From: Amphiduros pacificus
Taxonomy: Eukaryota; Annelida; Polychaeta; Phyllodocida; Hesionidae
DNA length: 64,000 bases
Assembly: GCA_949316495.1 (NCBI GenBank)
Contig: OX439005.1
Coordinates: 11,028,001 to 11,092,000, forward strand
Direction of reading: 5' to 3'
Shown here one piece after another: positions 32,448-42,711 of the stretch (the stretch's first letter is position 1; every line of letters begins with the position of its first letter). The notes beneath the pieces are model-generated. The model was not told the DNA's origin and ran no database searches. It saw nothing but the letters and a program-made list of their open reading frames with translations. Made by a program: the position numbers and the translations under genes.

Positions 32448-33754
32448 AATCAGGTGTTCTCTATCATTTTGAAAACAAATGATTTGTCAATATTATGTAG
32501 AAGTTTAATAATTAGTTAGGAAAGTAGCTCTTGTGTCATAAATTTAGTCATTTAAATGTTATATTATATTTATACACAGAAACAAAATTGTGCTGTTTGT
32601 TACATATTTTTATTAGACAAAATATTACAAAAACCTGGAATAAAATTAAACGCTAACATTAAATTTGCAGGAGTAATTAGTTCGTTTAGTTGATAAAATT
32701 CCATACAATATAAATGGCCTAAGATCTGGATATCTGGGTAAAAAATCTGGGTAAGTTTTTTTTTTTGGGGGGGGGGGGGGGGGGGAGAATCACATTTAAA
32801 CCAATAACCATATTTTACTCTCTTGAAACTACAAAAAACAATGTCAGCAGTAAAATTGGGCAAAATTTGTTAAAGCAAAATTGTTAATAGTTGAAAATTT
32901 GAAAAAAATTGCATTTAGTTTTCTATAAAATATCACATATAACTGGACAGTGACTGGGTCTACATGTATTGACATAAGTTTAGGGACAGTTCACCGATTC
33001 GTGCCCATCATGCACCACAGCTATCTTTATTTTGATAATTTATTGCTTGCCTCCCTCACACTTTTTTCCCAGACTTGGGACTGGGCCTGTATATTGTATT
33101 GCAATATGAATTTTTTGGGAATATTTCCCAATTTTGATGATTTTTATATTTAGTAAATGTTGAGAGTACTAATAATAAATGAAAATATTACCACAAACTT
33201 ATGCTTGCAATACAATTAAATACAGGGTGGGTTAAGGCACATGCTATCTAATGACTTTAATATAATTTATTTCTAACACTTAGATAAGTGATGCATGGTG
33301 TCTACCTGTAAAAAAATATTGTATACAATATTGTAAAAAAAATATTGTATACAAAATGGTTTATTTTTTTATTTTTCTTTCTAATTTAATGAGTTCTAGA
33401 ATTTTATGAATAATTTCTCATCACACAACGTGAAAAAAAACATTATCTAAAATATGAAAAATCCATTATTTGTGGAAGACAAACCAACAAAAATCAATTC
33501 AATTCTATGTATTCTGACATGCATATTGGTCAATAAACATCCCAGCCTACGCCGTAACACATCTTCAAAATACACATCTCAGCTTTCATTTATAATCATT
33601 AAATATTCAATGTGAGTTTGTATTCTTCCAGTGCATCCATCCAAAGGTTATACATTTACCTAAACCTGGTACATTGAGAACCAAAAACAAGTTAAAACTG
33701 CATTAAATTTTATAATTTTTCTTCTTTTGGACTAATTTTCATTTTGAGTCACGG
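32448..33754. other. AT-rich spacer between arrays
   Basis: Non-coding. The main landmark is a T run followed by about 19 G residues at 32755-32785. TTGTATACAATATTGTA-type self-complementary AT sequence lies near 33318-33355. Confidence 0.6.
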
Positions 33755-33869
33755 ATACAGTTTGTATGACATAATTGCCATATTCATAAGAAGATTAATT
33801 GTTTTCTAATCGGCATGTTTAATGTTCAACTTCAGGTGCAATGACACTGACATCACAGTGACAACTCAT

Positions 33870-34130
33870 GTGGGGTTTGTCATGTGACTGTCGGGCCATG
33901 TATGATGAATCTGGGGTTTGTCGTGTGATTGTCAGGCCATGTATAATGTGTCTGGGGTTTGTCATGTGACTGTCGGGCCATGTATGATGAATCTGGGGTT
34001 TGTCGTGTGATTGTCAGGCCATGTATAATGTGTCTGGGGTTTGTCATGTGACTGTCGGGCCATGTATGATGAATCTGGGGTTTGTCGTGTGATTGTCAGG
34101 CCATGTATAATGTGTCTGGGGTTTGTCTCA
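33870..34130 (+). repeat. 41-bp minisatellite, left array
   Basis: About six to seven 41-bp units, each with CTGGGGTTTGTC and GTCAGGCCATGTATAATG or GTCGGGCCATGTATGATG. The two variants alternate, so the higher-order unit is 82 bp. It is the reverse complement of the array at 35757-36925. Confidence 0.93.
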
Positions 34131-34462
34131 AATTTGTCAAATTTGTTCAAAAGGGTAGGCTTGTATGTGTATTAAGGTAGGGTGCTGTGTATTATTAGGG
34201 TATACTTGGATGTGATTGTATTTATTTATTGTATTTAATTTTCAGATCAGTATTCTGACAATCGCAACCTAAACAAGGCAGCAAAGTCCATCAAGCCTGA
34301 CAGCCAGTGGCCATGCTTCAATGCTCATGATCAGGAACCTGTTATTCCATTCAGGCAACATGATATTTGACCAGGCAATTCAATGATTTGATCTGAAACC
34401 ATGAAAATTTGGTCAGGTAACCTGAAGATTTGAGGAAAAAAAAATTCGTTTGAATTTTTTTT

Positions 34463-34577
34463 CAAAATTATCAAATTTCTTCAAAATTATCAAATTTCTT
34501 CAAAATTATCAAATTTCTTCAAAATTATCAAATTTCTTCAAAATTATCAAATTTCTTCAAAATTATCAAATTTCTTC
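34463..34577 (+). repeat. 19-bp tandem repeat, 6 copies
   Basis: Six near-perfect copies of CAAAATTATCAAATTTCTT, followed by degenerate copies to about 34680. Confidence 0.95.
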
Positions 34578-34679
34578 AATGAAATGATTATTTTGATAAT
34601 GATCAAATTTCTTTATCAAATATTTGGTAAAATGATGAACTTTTTAACAAAATTATCAAAATTCTTCAAATTTGGCAAA

Positions 34680-35756
34680 CAATTTATTTTTAATTGTTAA
34701 TATATTAATTTTTTCAAAATTGTTTTATTTTTCAGATGGATAGTGACATAGTCAAAGAGTTAAAAAGTTACAAAGGTACAGGAGTTACATTTTGAGATGA
34801 GTAGTAACAACCACTGTAGACAAGTAAACACTTAGCATTATTCATCATTACTGGCTAATAAAAGAGAACAGATGGAACATATGACAGGGATTCTACTGAA
34901 AGATAACAGAAGTTGTCTTCCAAAAGTTTGTCACTGGGGATCACTGGGTAGATGGTACATAATAAATTAGATACTGAAATATTGGTGTTTGGTCATTAAA
35001 ATGATTTGTCAATATATTTTCTTTGCAGGTATATGGATTGCATAAGCAGAAGTTGTGTATTGCAAAGGAAGACCTGAAGGATGTGCATTGGGGACCTGAA
35101 GGATGTGTCTTGCACTGTCAGTGCCATTCCATCAAACTTCATACAGAGAACAATTGATGAAACCTAGGCAACCATGTGATTTTTTGGGGGGCCAGAGTGG
35201 TCATATCAAAAGAAATATGAATATTGCATAACATGTAAGGATACTGGTGATCTTGATCAGCATTATACATTTTTCACATCAGCATTATAAAAATACATGT
35301 TATGAGGGCAATAGACATTTAAAACATTGTAGCACATGTAATATTGAATATTCAGTATGTGGAATATGAACATTGCGAAAAGGACATTGTGAGGATTATG
35401 AGCAATTTGAAAAGAATATAATACTACAGGTGAAAAGATAACTCTTTTTTATGGGTGGGGACAACTTTTGAAGTGTTTCACAGATCTTGACAAGAAAAAT
35501 CCACAAAATGAACTTTTAATTTGTGGAAAAACAGATTTAATTATTAAGAATTTTTCTATGGCAGGTTCCGTACATGATAATGCAGTAAAAATGTAAATTT
35601 TTGAATTGTTACAAGTTGGTTAAAAAATGTTGGTCTAAAAAATGTTGGTTGTGATGTTAATGATTGTGATGTGATTAAAAATGATTTCAATCATGTTTTT
35701 TCTTATATACTGAATCTTGTTCATATGAAATATAAATGTACCAGAAAAATAAAAGT
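34680..35756. other. Spacer between the opposed arrays
   Basis: Non-coding, AT-rich. It holds remnant units of the 22-bp array (35050-35110), and the symmetry centre of the opposed 41-bp arrays falls near here. Nothing else is recognised. Confidence 0.55.
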
Positions 35757-36925
35757 CACACGTCAAACCCCAGACACATTATACATGGCATGACAGTCAC
35801 ACAACAAACCCAAGACACACTATGCATGGCCTGACAGTCACACGTCAAACCCCAGACACACTATACATGGCCTGACAGTCACATGACAAACCCCAGACAC
35901 ACTATACATGGCCTGACAGTCACATGACAAACCCCAGACACACTATACATGGCATGACAGTCACACGACAAACCCCAGACTCATTATACATGGTCTGACA
36001 GTCACACAACAAACCCCGGACACATTATACATGGCCTGACAGTCACACGTCAAACCCCAGACACACTATACATGGCCTGACAGTCACATGACAAACCCCA
36101 GACACACTATACATGGCCTGACAGTCACATGACAAACCCCAGACACACTATACATGGCATGACAGTCACACGACAAACCCCAGACTCATTATACATGGTC
36201 TGACAGTCACACAACAAACCCCGGACACATTATACATGGCCTGACAGTCACACAACAAACCCCGGACACATTATACATGGCCTGACAGTCACATGACAAA
36301 CCCCAGACTCATTATACATGGCCTGACAGTCACATGACAAACCCCGGACACATTATACATGGCCTGACAGTCACATGACAAACCCCGGACTCATTATACA
36401 TGGCCTGACAGTCACATGACAAACCCCGGACACATTATACATGGCCTGACAGTCACATGACAAACCCCGGACACATTATACATGGCCTGACAGTCACATG
36501 ACAAACCCCGGACATATTATACATGGCCTGACAGTCACATGACAAACCCCGGACACATTATACATGGCCTGACAGTCACATGACAAACCCCGGACACATT
36601 ATACATGGCCTGACAGTCACATGACAAACCCCGGACACATTATACATGGCCTGACAGTCACATGACAAACCCCGGACACATTATACATGGCCTGACAGTC
36701 ACATGACAAACCCCGGACACATTATACATGGCCTGACAGTCACATGACAAACCCCGGACACATTATACATGGCCTGACAGTCACATGACAAACCCCGGAC
36801 ACATTATACATGGCCTGACAGTCACATGACAAACCCCAGACTCATTATACATGGCCTGACAGTCACATGACAAACCCCAGACTCATTATACATGGCCTGA
36901 CCAATGCTGACGGTCACACAACAAA
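35757..36925 (-). repeat. 41-bp minisatellite, right array (opposite orientation)
   Basis: About 28 units of ACAAACCCCGGACACATTAT then ACATGGCCTGACAGTCACATG. Early units are more variable (CAGACTCATT, GTCTGACAG, CACACGTC) and form a repeated block. Units from about 36270 are almost identical. On the minus strand this is the same unit as 33870-34130. Confidence 0.95.
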
Positions 36926-37359
36926 CCCCTCCTGAGACTAGTCACTACTCGTACAATGTCAGTGTCATTGCCACCTGAAGATGAATTAATTAAACATGCC
37001 GATTAGAAAATATTTAATCTTCTTACGAAAATGGCAATAGTGTCATACGAACTGTCTTGGTTCACAGATTATAAATATCTTTACCTTTTGTTGATATTTC
37101 AAAACGTGGCAAAGATATAAACAGTTGTTTGCAAATTTCAGAGCCAAATCATGCAAACGTGCTTTTATTTACATCCTGCGGCGAATAGACCAATCAGAGC
37201 TCTCCTTACGATCACATGACCATCAAAATATAATCTTCAATCTGATTGGTTCGTTGCATTACATGTAACGCAACGGACCAATCAGATTGTAGTAGGGTGC
37301 TTGAATCTGATTGGTCTTTATGTGACACTAATGGCCCTTCATACAAGTGTTTACATACT

Positions 37360-37810
37360 TATACCTCAGTGATGCGCGTATTTATGCGATTTCGAATGAA
37401 TACGCGCATGCCGATTATTTGTAAAATATTGATTAGTTTGCGTCGGCCATCTTTAGACTGGTCCCCCATCGAGTGTCAAGAACATCGTGTATATACACAG
37501 ATGGCGGCAACCAGTCTATGGCTGTACGCGCCATTTTCGGGTCACGTGACGGGGTCAAATGAGGTGCGCTTTGTTTACAAATGTTTGTAACGATAAATAT
37601 CTTGTTTCATGTTTCATTTTTTTAAAATACAGTAGTTGTCTGAGGTATAAAAACAAAACATACACTCGTCGGTCAGCTGTGACCGCGGATTCAGTTCGTT
37701 GGTGATGGCGGACGGATACCCTTCGCCTTCGGCTCAGGGTATCCGTCCGCAATCACCAACTCACTGAATCCGCTCACCCAGCTTCCCGACTCGGTATGTT
37801 TTGTTATAAT
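37360..37810 (+). repeat. Foldback arm A1
   Basis: It begins TATACCTCAGTGATGCGCG and runs to CGACTCGGTATGTTTTGTTA. It holds a GTCACGTGAC palindrome, a CGCGCCATTTTCGG block and the hairpin at 37685-37773. The arm recurs inverted at 39650-40071 and directly at 40080-40540. A satellite-bearing element (37811-39494) sits between A1 and A2. Confidence 0.85.
37685..37773. repeat. Near-perfect 89-bp hairpin
   Basis: The stem pairs GCGGATTCAGT, TTGGTGAT and GCGGACGGATACCCT with AGGGTATCCGTCCGC, ATCACCAA and ACTGAATCCGC around a short TTCGGC-containing loop. The same hairpin is at 39668-39756 and 40405-40493. Confidence 0.92.
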
Positions 37811-39494
37811 ATATAAAAAAAGCATGAACGTGATCAGAGAGGAAGGGTGACGAGATTTGAAAAAAAAAAAAAAAATTGCTGTGTGAGGTATGGGCTGCAA
37901 TAAAATTCGCCACTGATAAGAGCGTGTCATCTCACTGTTGCGTCACCACGTAAGCCTGCCCTCTGGTGGAAGTGACGCTGAACTAATCTCCACTTCACTT
38001 TTGTTTTGCAAGTTTATGTAAAGGGTTGCACTTTTAGCATATTATGAATGGCACAATTATCACTTATTTTTTGTCATAATTACATTAGAAATGAGATATT
38101 ACCTCCAATATGCCTAAATTTCTGTATTAGAGCTTTGTTTTCAACCATCGATAAATTGACCTATTTATTGACCTAGTTATTGAGGCCCTGCTAGGTTTTG
38201 TACAAAGGGGCCTATATGGGTGAAATGCAGATATTTTTAGCCACCACGATCATGCAAGTGAGAGATAGCAAGTGATAGACTGCTACAACAACAAGAGATA
38301 GCTGCATAAATAAGAGATAGCTGCATAAATAAGAGATAGCTACATAAATAAGAGATAACTGCATAAATAAGAGATAACTGCAGAAATAAGAGATAGCTGC
38401 ATAAATAAGATATAGCTGTATAAATAAGAGATAGCTGCATAAATAAGAGATAGCTGCATTATAACTGAGAGATAGCTGTATTGAGACATGAAAAATAGCT
38501 GCACAAATAAGAGATAGCTGCATAAATAAGAGATAGCTGCATAAGTAAGAGATAACTGCATAAATAAGAGATAGCTGCATAAAAAGAGATAGCTGTATAA
38601 ATAAGAGATAACTGCACATGGTGAGAGATAGCTGCACATGGTGAGAGATAGCTGCACATGGTGAGAGATAACTGCACATGAGGAGAGATAGTTACAACAG
38701 TGAGAGACAACTGCACAACTGAATGACAGCTGCACACGTGGTAGTTGCACAAGTGAGAGACAGCTGCACATGTGAGAGATAGCTGCACATGGGGAGGGAT
38801 AGCTGCACATGGGGAGAGACAGCTGCACATGTGAGAGATAGCTGCACATGGTGAGAGATAGCTGCACATGGTGAGAGGTAGCTGCACATGGTGAGAGATA
38901 GCTGCACATGTGGAGAGATAGCTGCACATGGTGAGAGATAGCTGCACATGGTGAGAGACAGCTGCACATAGGGAGAGATAGCTGTACATGGGGAGAGATA
39001 GCTGCACATGGTGAGAGATAGCTGCACATGGGGAGAGACAACTGCACATGGTGAGAGATAGCTGCACATTGGGAGAGATAGCTGCACATGGGGAGAGATA
39101 GCTGCACATGGTGAGAGATAGCTGCACATGGGGAGAGACAGCTGCACATGGTGAGAGATAGCTGCGCATAGGGAGAGATAGCTGCACAGTTTGAGAGATA
39201 GCTGCACAGTTTGACAGATAGCTGCACATGGGGAGAGATAGCTGCACATGGGGAGAGATAGCTGCACATGGTGAGAGATAGTTACAACAGTGAGAGACAA
39301 CTGCACAACTGAATGACAGCTGCACACGTGGTAGTTGCACAAGTGAGAGACAGCTGCACATGTGAGAGATAGCTGTATAGGTGAGGGATGGCTGCATAGG
39401 TGAGAGTTAGCTGCACAAGTGAGAGACAGCTGCACAGGTGAGGGATAGCTACAACAGTGAGGGACAGCATCACTTCCCAGCCGAAGGCACTTGT
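37811..39494 (+). mobile_element. Satellite-bearing non-autonomous element, copy E1
   Basis: The 5' part (about 430 bp) runs from ATATAAAAAAAGCATGAACG past a poly-A run to ATGCAGATATTTTTAGCCAC. Then comes an array of about 60 units of 19-20 bp (AGATAGCTGCACATGGGGAG and AGATAGCTGCATAAATAAG variants, 38240-39440). The 3' end is CAGCATCACTTCCCAGCC and GAAGGCACTTGT, where GCC-GAA-GGC is a small hairpin. A unique 5' part, a minisatellite core and a 3' hairpin without terminal inverted repeats fit Helentron-type non-autonomous elements (the bivalve 'pearl' layout). That assignment is inference. The element is complete at both ends. Confidence 0.75.
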
Positions 39495-39649
39495 GATTTT
39501 AAAAAATCAAGCTCGCGTAAGTTAGCAAAATCCCAAGGCAAAAAACCTAACAAAATCTTCTTACTCTACTACGCACTCACAAATCACTTCTCAAACAAAA
39601 GCGACATCTGACGGTGTAATCAGAATTATTACTATAACAAAACATACCG
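39495..39649. other. Inner spacer of the foldback element
   Basis: Sequence between the 3' end of E1 and arm A2. No counterpart is seen on the left side, so it is probably original interior of the foldback element into which E1 inserted. Confidence 0.5.
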
Positions 39650-40071
39650 AGTCGGGAAGCTGGGTGAGCGGATTCAGTGAGTTGGTGATTGCGGACGGAT
39701 ACCCTGAGCCGAAGGCGAAGGGTATCCGTCCGCCATCACCAACGAACTGAATCCGCTCACACAGCTGACCGACGAGTGTATGTTTTGTTTTTATACCTCA
39801 GACAACTACTGTATTTTTAAAAAATGATTCATGAAACAAGATATTTATCGTTACAAACATTTGTAAACAAAGCGCACCTCATTTGACCCCGTCACGTGAC
39901 CCGAAAATGGCGCGTACAGCCATAGACTGGTTGCCGCCATCTGTGTATATACACGATGTTCTTGACACTCGATGGGGAACCAGTCTAAAGATGGCTAATC
40001 AATACTTTACAAATAATTGACATGCGCGTATTCATTCGAAATCGCATAAATACGCGCATCACTGAGGTATA
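39650..40071 (-). repeat. Foldback arm A2 (inverted copy of A1)
   Basis: The reverse complement of A1, ending GCGCATCACTGAGGTATA. It carries the hairpin at 39668-39756. Identity to A1 is high, with a few substitutions and a short gap near the outer end. Confidence 0.88.
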
Positions 40072-40079
40072 AATACATT

Positions 40080-40540
40080 TATACCTCAGTGATGCGCGTA
40101 TTGATGCGATTTCGAATGAATACGCGCATGCCGATTATTTGTAAAATATTGATTAGTTTGCGTCGGCCATCTTTAGACTGGTCACCCATCGAGTGTCAAG
40201 AACATCGTGTTTATACACAGATGGCGGCAACCAGTCTATGGCTGTACGCGCCATTTTCGGGTCACGTGACGGGGTCAAATGAGGTGCGCTTTGTTTACAA
40301 ATGTTTGTAACGATAAATATCTTGTTTCATGTTTCATTTTTTAAAAATACAGTAGTTGTCTGAGGTATAAAAACAAAACATACACTCGTTGGTCAGCTGT
40401 GACCGCGGATTCAGTGAGTTGGTGATGGCGGACGGATACCCTTCGCCTTCGGCTCAGGGTATCCGTCCGCAATCACCAACTCACTGAATCCGCTCACCCA
40501 GCTTCCCGACTCGGTATGTTTTGTTATAATATAAAAATAG
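40080..40540 (+). repeat. Foldback arm A3 (direct copy of A1)
   Basis: It starts TATACCTCAGTGATGCGCG nine bases after A2 ends and runs to CTCGGTATGTTTTGTTATAA, with the hairpin at 40405-40493. Just after it (40546-40575) comes a displaced copy of the internal block TAGACTGGT and GAGTGTCAAGAACATCG, so the second element is internally deleted or rearranged. Confidence 0.88.
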
Positions 40541-40619
40541 ACTGGTTCCCCCTCCGAGTGTCAAGAACATCGGACAGGCACTGGGTAAAATGACCTTCAC
40601 ATTGACCTAGTTTCTTACC

Positions 40620-40720
40620 GGGCCTCAGCCAATCAGATCACAGTATTGTTTGTTTATATAAATTGAGCCATGTGGCAGGAGACTTCTATTGTATTTAATT
40701 CTTATCATTAAAACAAGTGA
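40620..40720 (+). promoter_or_regulatory. CCAAT and TATA-like cluster, no gene attached
   Basis: AGCCAATCAGA (near 40627) is followed about 35 bp on by TTTATATAAAT, resembling a Pol II core promoter. No coding frame follows, so this may be a remnant promoter of a mobile element or chance in AT-rich DNA. Confidence 0.2.
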
Positions 40721-41799
40721 CCAATGCACGACAGAGGATTTATTGAGGATGGTAAATGAGGATAATGATACACATTTTGCAAGTTACAAAGATCATCAAA
40801 TTAAGTGTCTGAGTGCATATGCAAAAGGTGATGTTTTTGCAGTTTTGTCAACAGGATATTTATAAAAAAAATCATCATTCAATCTCTTTTTACCTGAAAG
40901 TAAAACAAACAATATTTTGTTTTAAACTTTTTTACAACGTAACATGAATAGTGACACAATTTTTAAAAATATGTGTAAAAAATAAAAGGTTTGGAATATG
41001 TATTTCTCTTTATTTCAGAATATTTATAAACACACACCAAACTGATAGGTATGGAGAGCAAAAACAAAAACAAAATTATGTACCAAATGTAAATATTTAT
41101 TTAGAAAATATCAATTATGTACTATTCACATTTTTAACCCAACATAGAATCACATTCATATCTGTGAGCTATTGGAAATCAAACTTATAAATTGTTCTTA
41201 ACTTTCCATTTCCATTGATCAATTAAATGCTGTACATATTTTCACACATATCATACATTTAAAAAGAATAGGCTCTGAAGTAAAATCTTATGTTGATGCT
41301 TTAATTATTTGGTATGCTTATCAACTAGAAGTTTACAAATCATGATAAATGATTTATGAGTCAACAAATGAGTCAACAAATGTTGCAATTTTACACAAAT
41401 TAATTTTTTTAATTAAAAATATTATTATAATATGACCACCTTCCTAAATTAGATGTTGATAGAGCATGATGCATGGTGACCACTAGTCCATATTATCTGA
41501 TGATAGAGCACACATTTTGACCACTGGTTCATACAGCTGGCGATTCATGTTTAAACTGGTGATGTTAAGTGAAGCACGGTGACCATCTACCCAAACTACC
41601 TGGTGACGTTGAGTGATGCACTTTGTAAATTGGTGAAATAATGGGTAATTTAAAATTTGAAAGAAATTTACTCTGTAACTGTGAGATATCATACTAAAAT
41701 CTGTCTTTTTATGTAAGATAAAAATAATCTTGTTTGTCATCACTGTGACGACCACAGAGGCATAATGGCCATCTGACTTAAATTTACAATCATATCATG
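40721..41799. other. AT-rich non-coding stretch
   Basis: No gene is recognised. Diverged copies of the 44-bp unit begin to appear near 41460-41620. Confidence 0.5.
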
Positions 41800-42096
41800 T
41801 CCATATCAGCTGGTGATACAGAGTGATGCATGGTGACCCGGGCATGGTGACCACCTGTCCATATCAGCTGGTGATGTAGAGTGATGCATGGTGACCACCT
41901 GTCCATATCAGCTGGTGATATAGAGTGATGCATGGTGTCCACCTGTCCATATCAGCTGGTGATGTAGAGTGATGCATGGTGACCACCTGTCCATATCAGC
42001 TGGTGATAAAGAGTGATGCATGGTGTCCACCTGTCCATATCAGCTGGCGATATAGAGTGATGCATGGTGACTGCCTGTCCATATCAGCTGGTGATG
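41800..42096 (+). repeat. 44-bp tandem repeat
   Basis: About six units with GAGTGATGCATGGTGACCAC, CTGTCCATATCAGC and TGGTGATGTA. Scattered, more diverged single units lie at 41460-41620, 42865-42935, 44125-44205 and 44840-44900, so the satellite once covered or spread over about 3.5 kb. Confidence 0.9.
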
Positions 42097-42161
42097 GATG
42101 TTCCTACAAATAAACAAAAGCTTATTACATAAATCTCAAAGGAATACATATTTATAATTAA

Positions 42162-42711
42162 AGGTATTAAGCATCAATTCTACAATTTGGTGTTTTTGAA
42201 AGCTTAGCCATATATGAGCATAATGACAGATTGAAATTATAATAGAGTAATAAGATATGTTGCTATGAGACATAGCAGTTGCACTCCCAGCAGAGGTCTG
42301 TCTGAGCCATAAGCTGCACGTGACGAGTAATCAAGGGTAGCGTGATCTTTATTTGACCTCAATTGAGGCTCAAAGTAGGGTAGCACGGGTAGGGTAGCAG
42401 TTTTACGTCATTTTGGTACTATTCAAAGGACAATACATTTCATGACGTCATAAGCATATTGCCATACTTATGACATCATTTTACCTTTCAGTGCCTCTAT
42501 AATGACACTCCACATAAAAATGACGCCAAGAAAGGAGTGTGCTTTCATTAGAGGCCTATATGTTAAGGTCTTGTTCAAATAGGTTTAACAGACAATGATG
42601 GGGATGCATTTTTTTTTAAATTAGAGACATGAAAGACAAAAACATTTACCACCAATATGTGAATTTTAAACGTTTTTTTCAAAATCGGTGCTTAATCCCT
42701 TCAAGATAGAT
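42162..42711 (-). mobile_element. MITE with TGACGTCA palindromes, copy 2
   Basis: A full-length inverted relative of 9172-9701, from GGTATTAAGCATCAATTC to ATCGGTGCTTAATCCCTT. Interior blocks match in order; it keeps one intact TGACGTCA, with the others mutated. Confidence 0.75.

Larger units (their letters stand above)
29994..37345. mobile_element. 7.35-kb inverted-repeat structure carrying opposed minisatellites
   Basis: The left end 29994-30185 and right end 37150-37345 are inverted copies of each other (roughly 85-90% by eye), starting TGTATGAAGGGCCATTAGTG. The right arm continues inward to about 36950. Its inner part matches both 30262-30320 and 33755-33856 inverted, so the left side seems to carry a partial duplication or a later insertion of about 3.4 kb. 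Inside are the 22-bp array, the left 41-bp array, a 19-bp array and the opposed right 41-bp array. No transposase or other credible coding frame. It may be one large non-autonomous DNA transposon or a nested set. No target duplication was found. Confidence 0.65.

Noticed and set aside
34463-34577. AT-rich 19-bp repeat as a replication origin
   Set aside because: No supporting signal; simple tandem repeat within a transposon-rich structure.
35757-36925. CRISPR-like look of a regular 41-bp array
   Set aside because: Units are contiguous with no unique spacers, the genome is animal, and there are no cas genes. It is a minisatellite.
37246-37590. 114-residue plus-strand frame, also seen in part at 29860-30093 and 40089-40310
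   Set aside because: It spans palindromic arm sequence and recurs only because the arms recur; no domain and no constraint visible.
38212-39473. Overlapping minus-strand open frames up to 312 residues (CAAISPHVQLSL-type repeats)
   Set aside because: They are translations of a 19-20-bp minisatellite. All three frames read the same peptide in rotation and the same 'protein' appears in every array copy.
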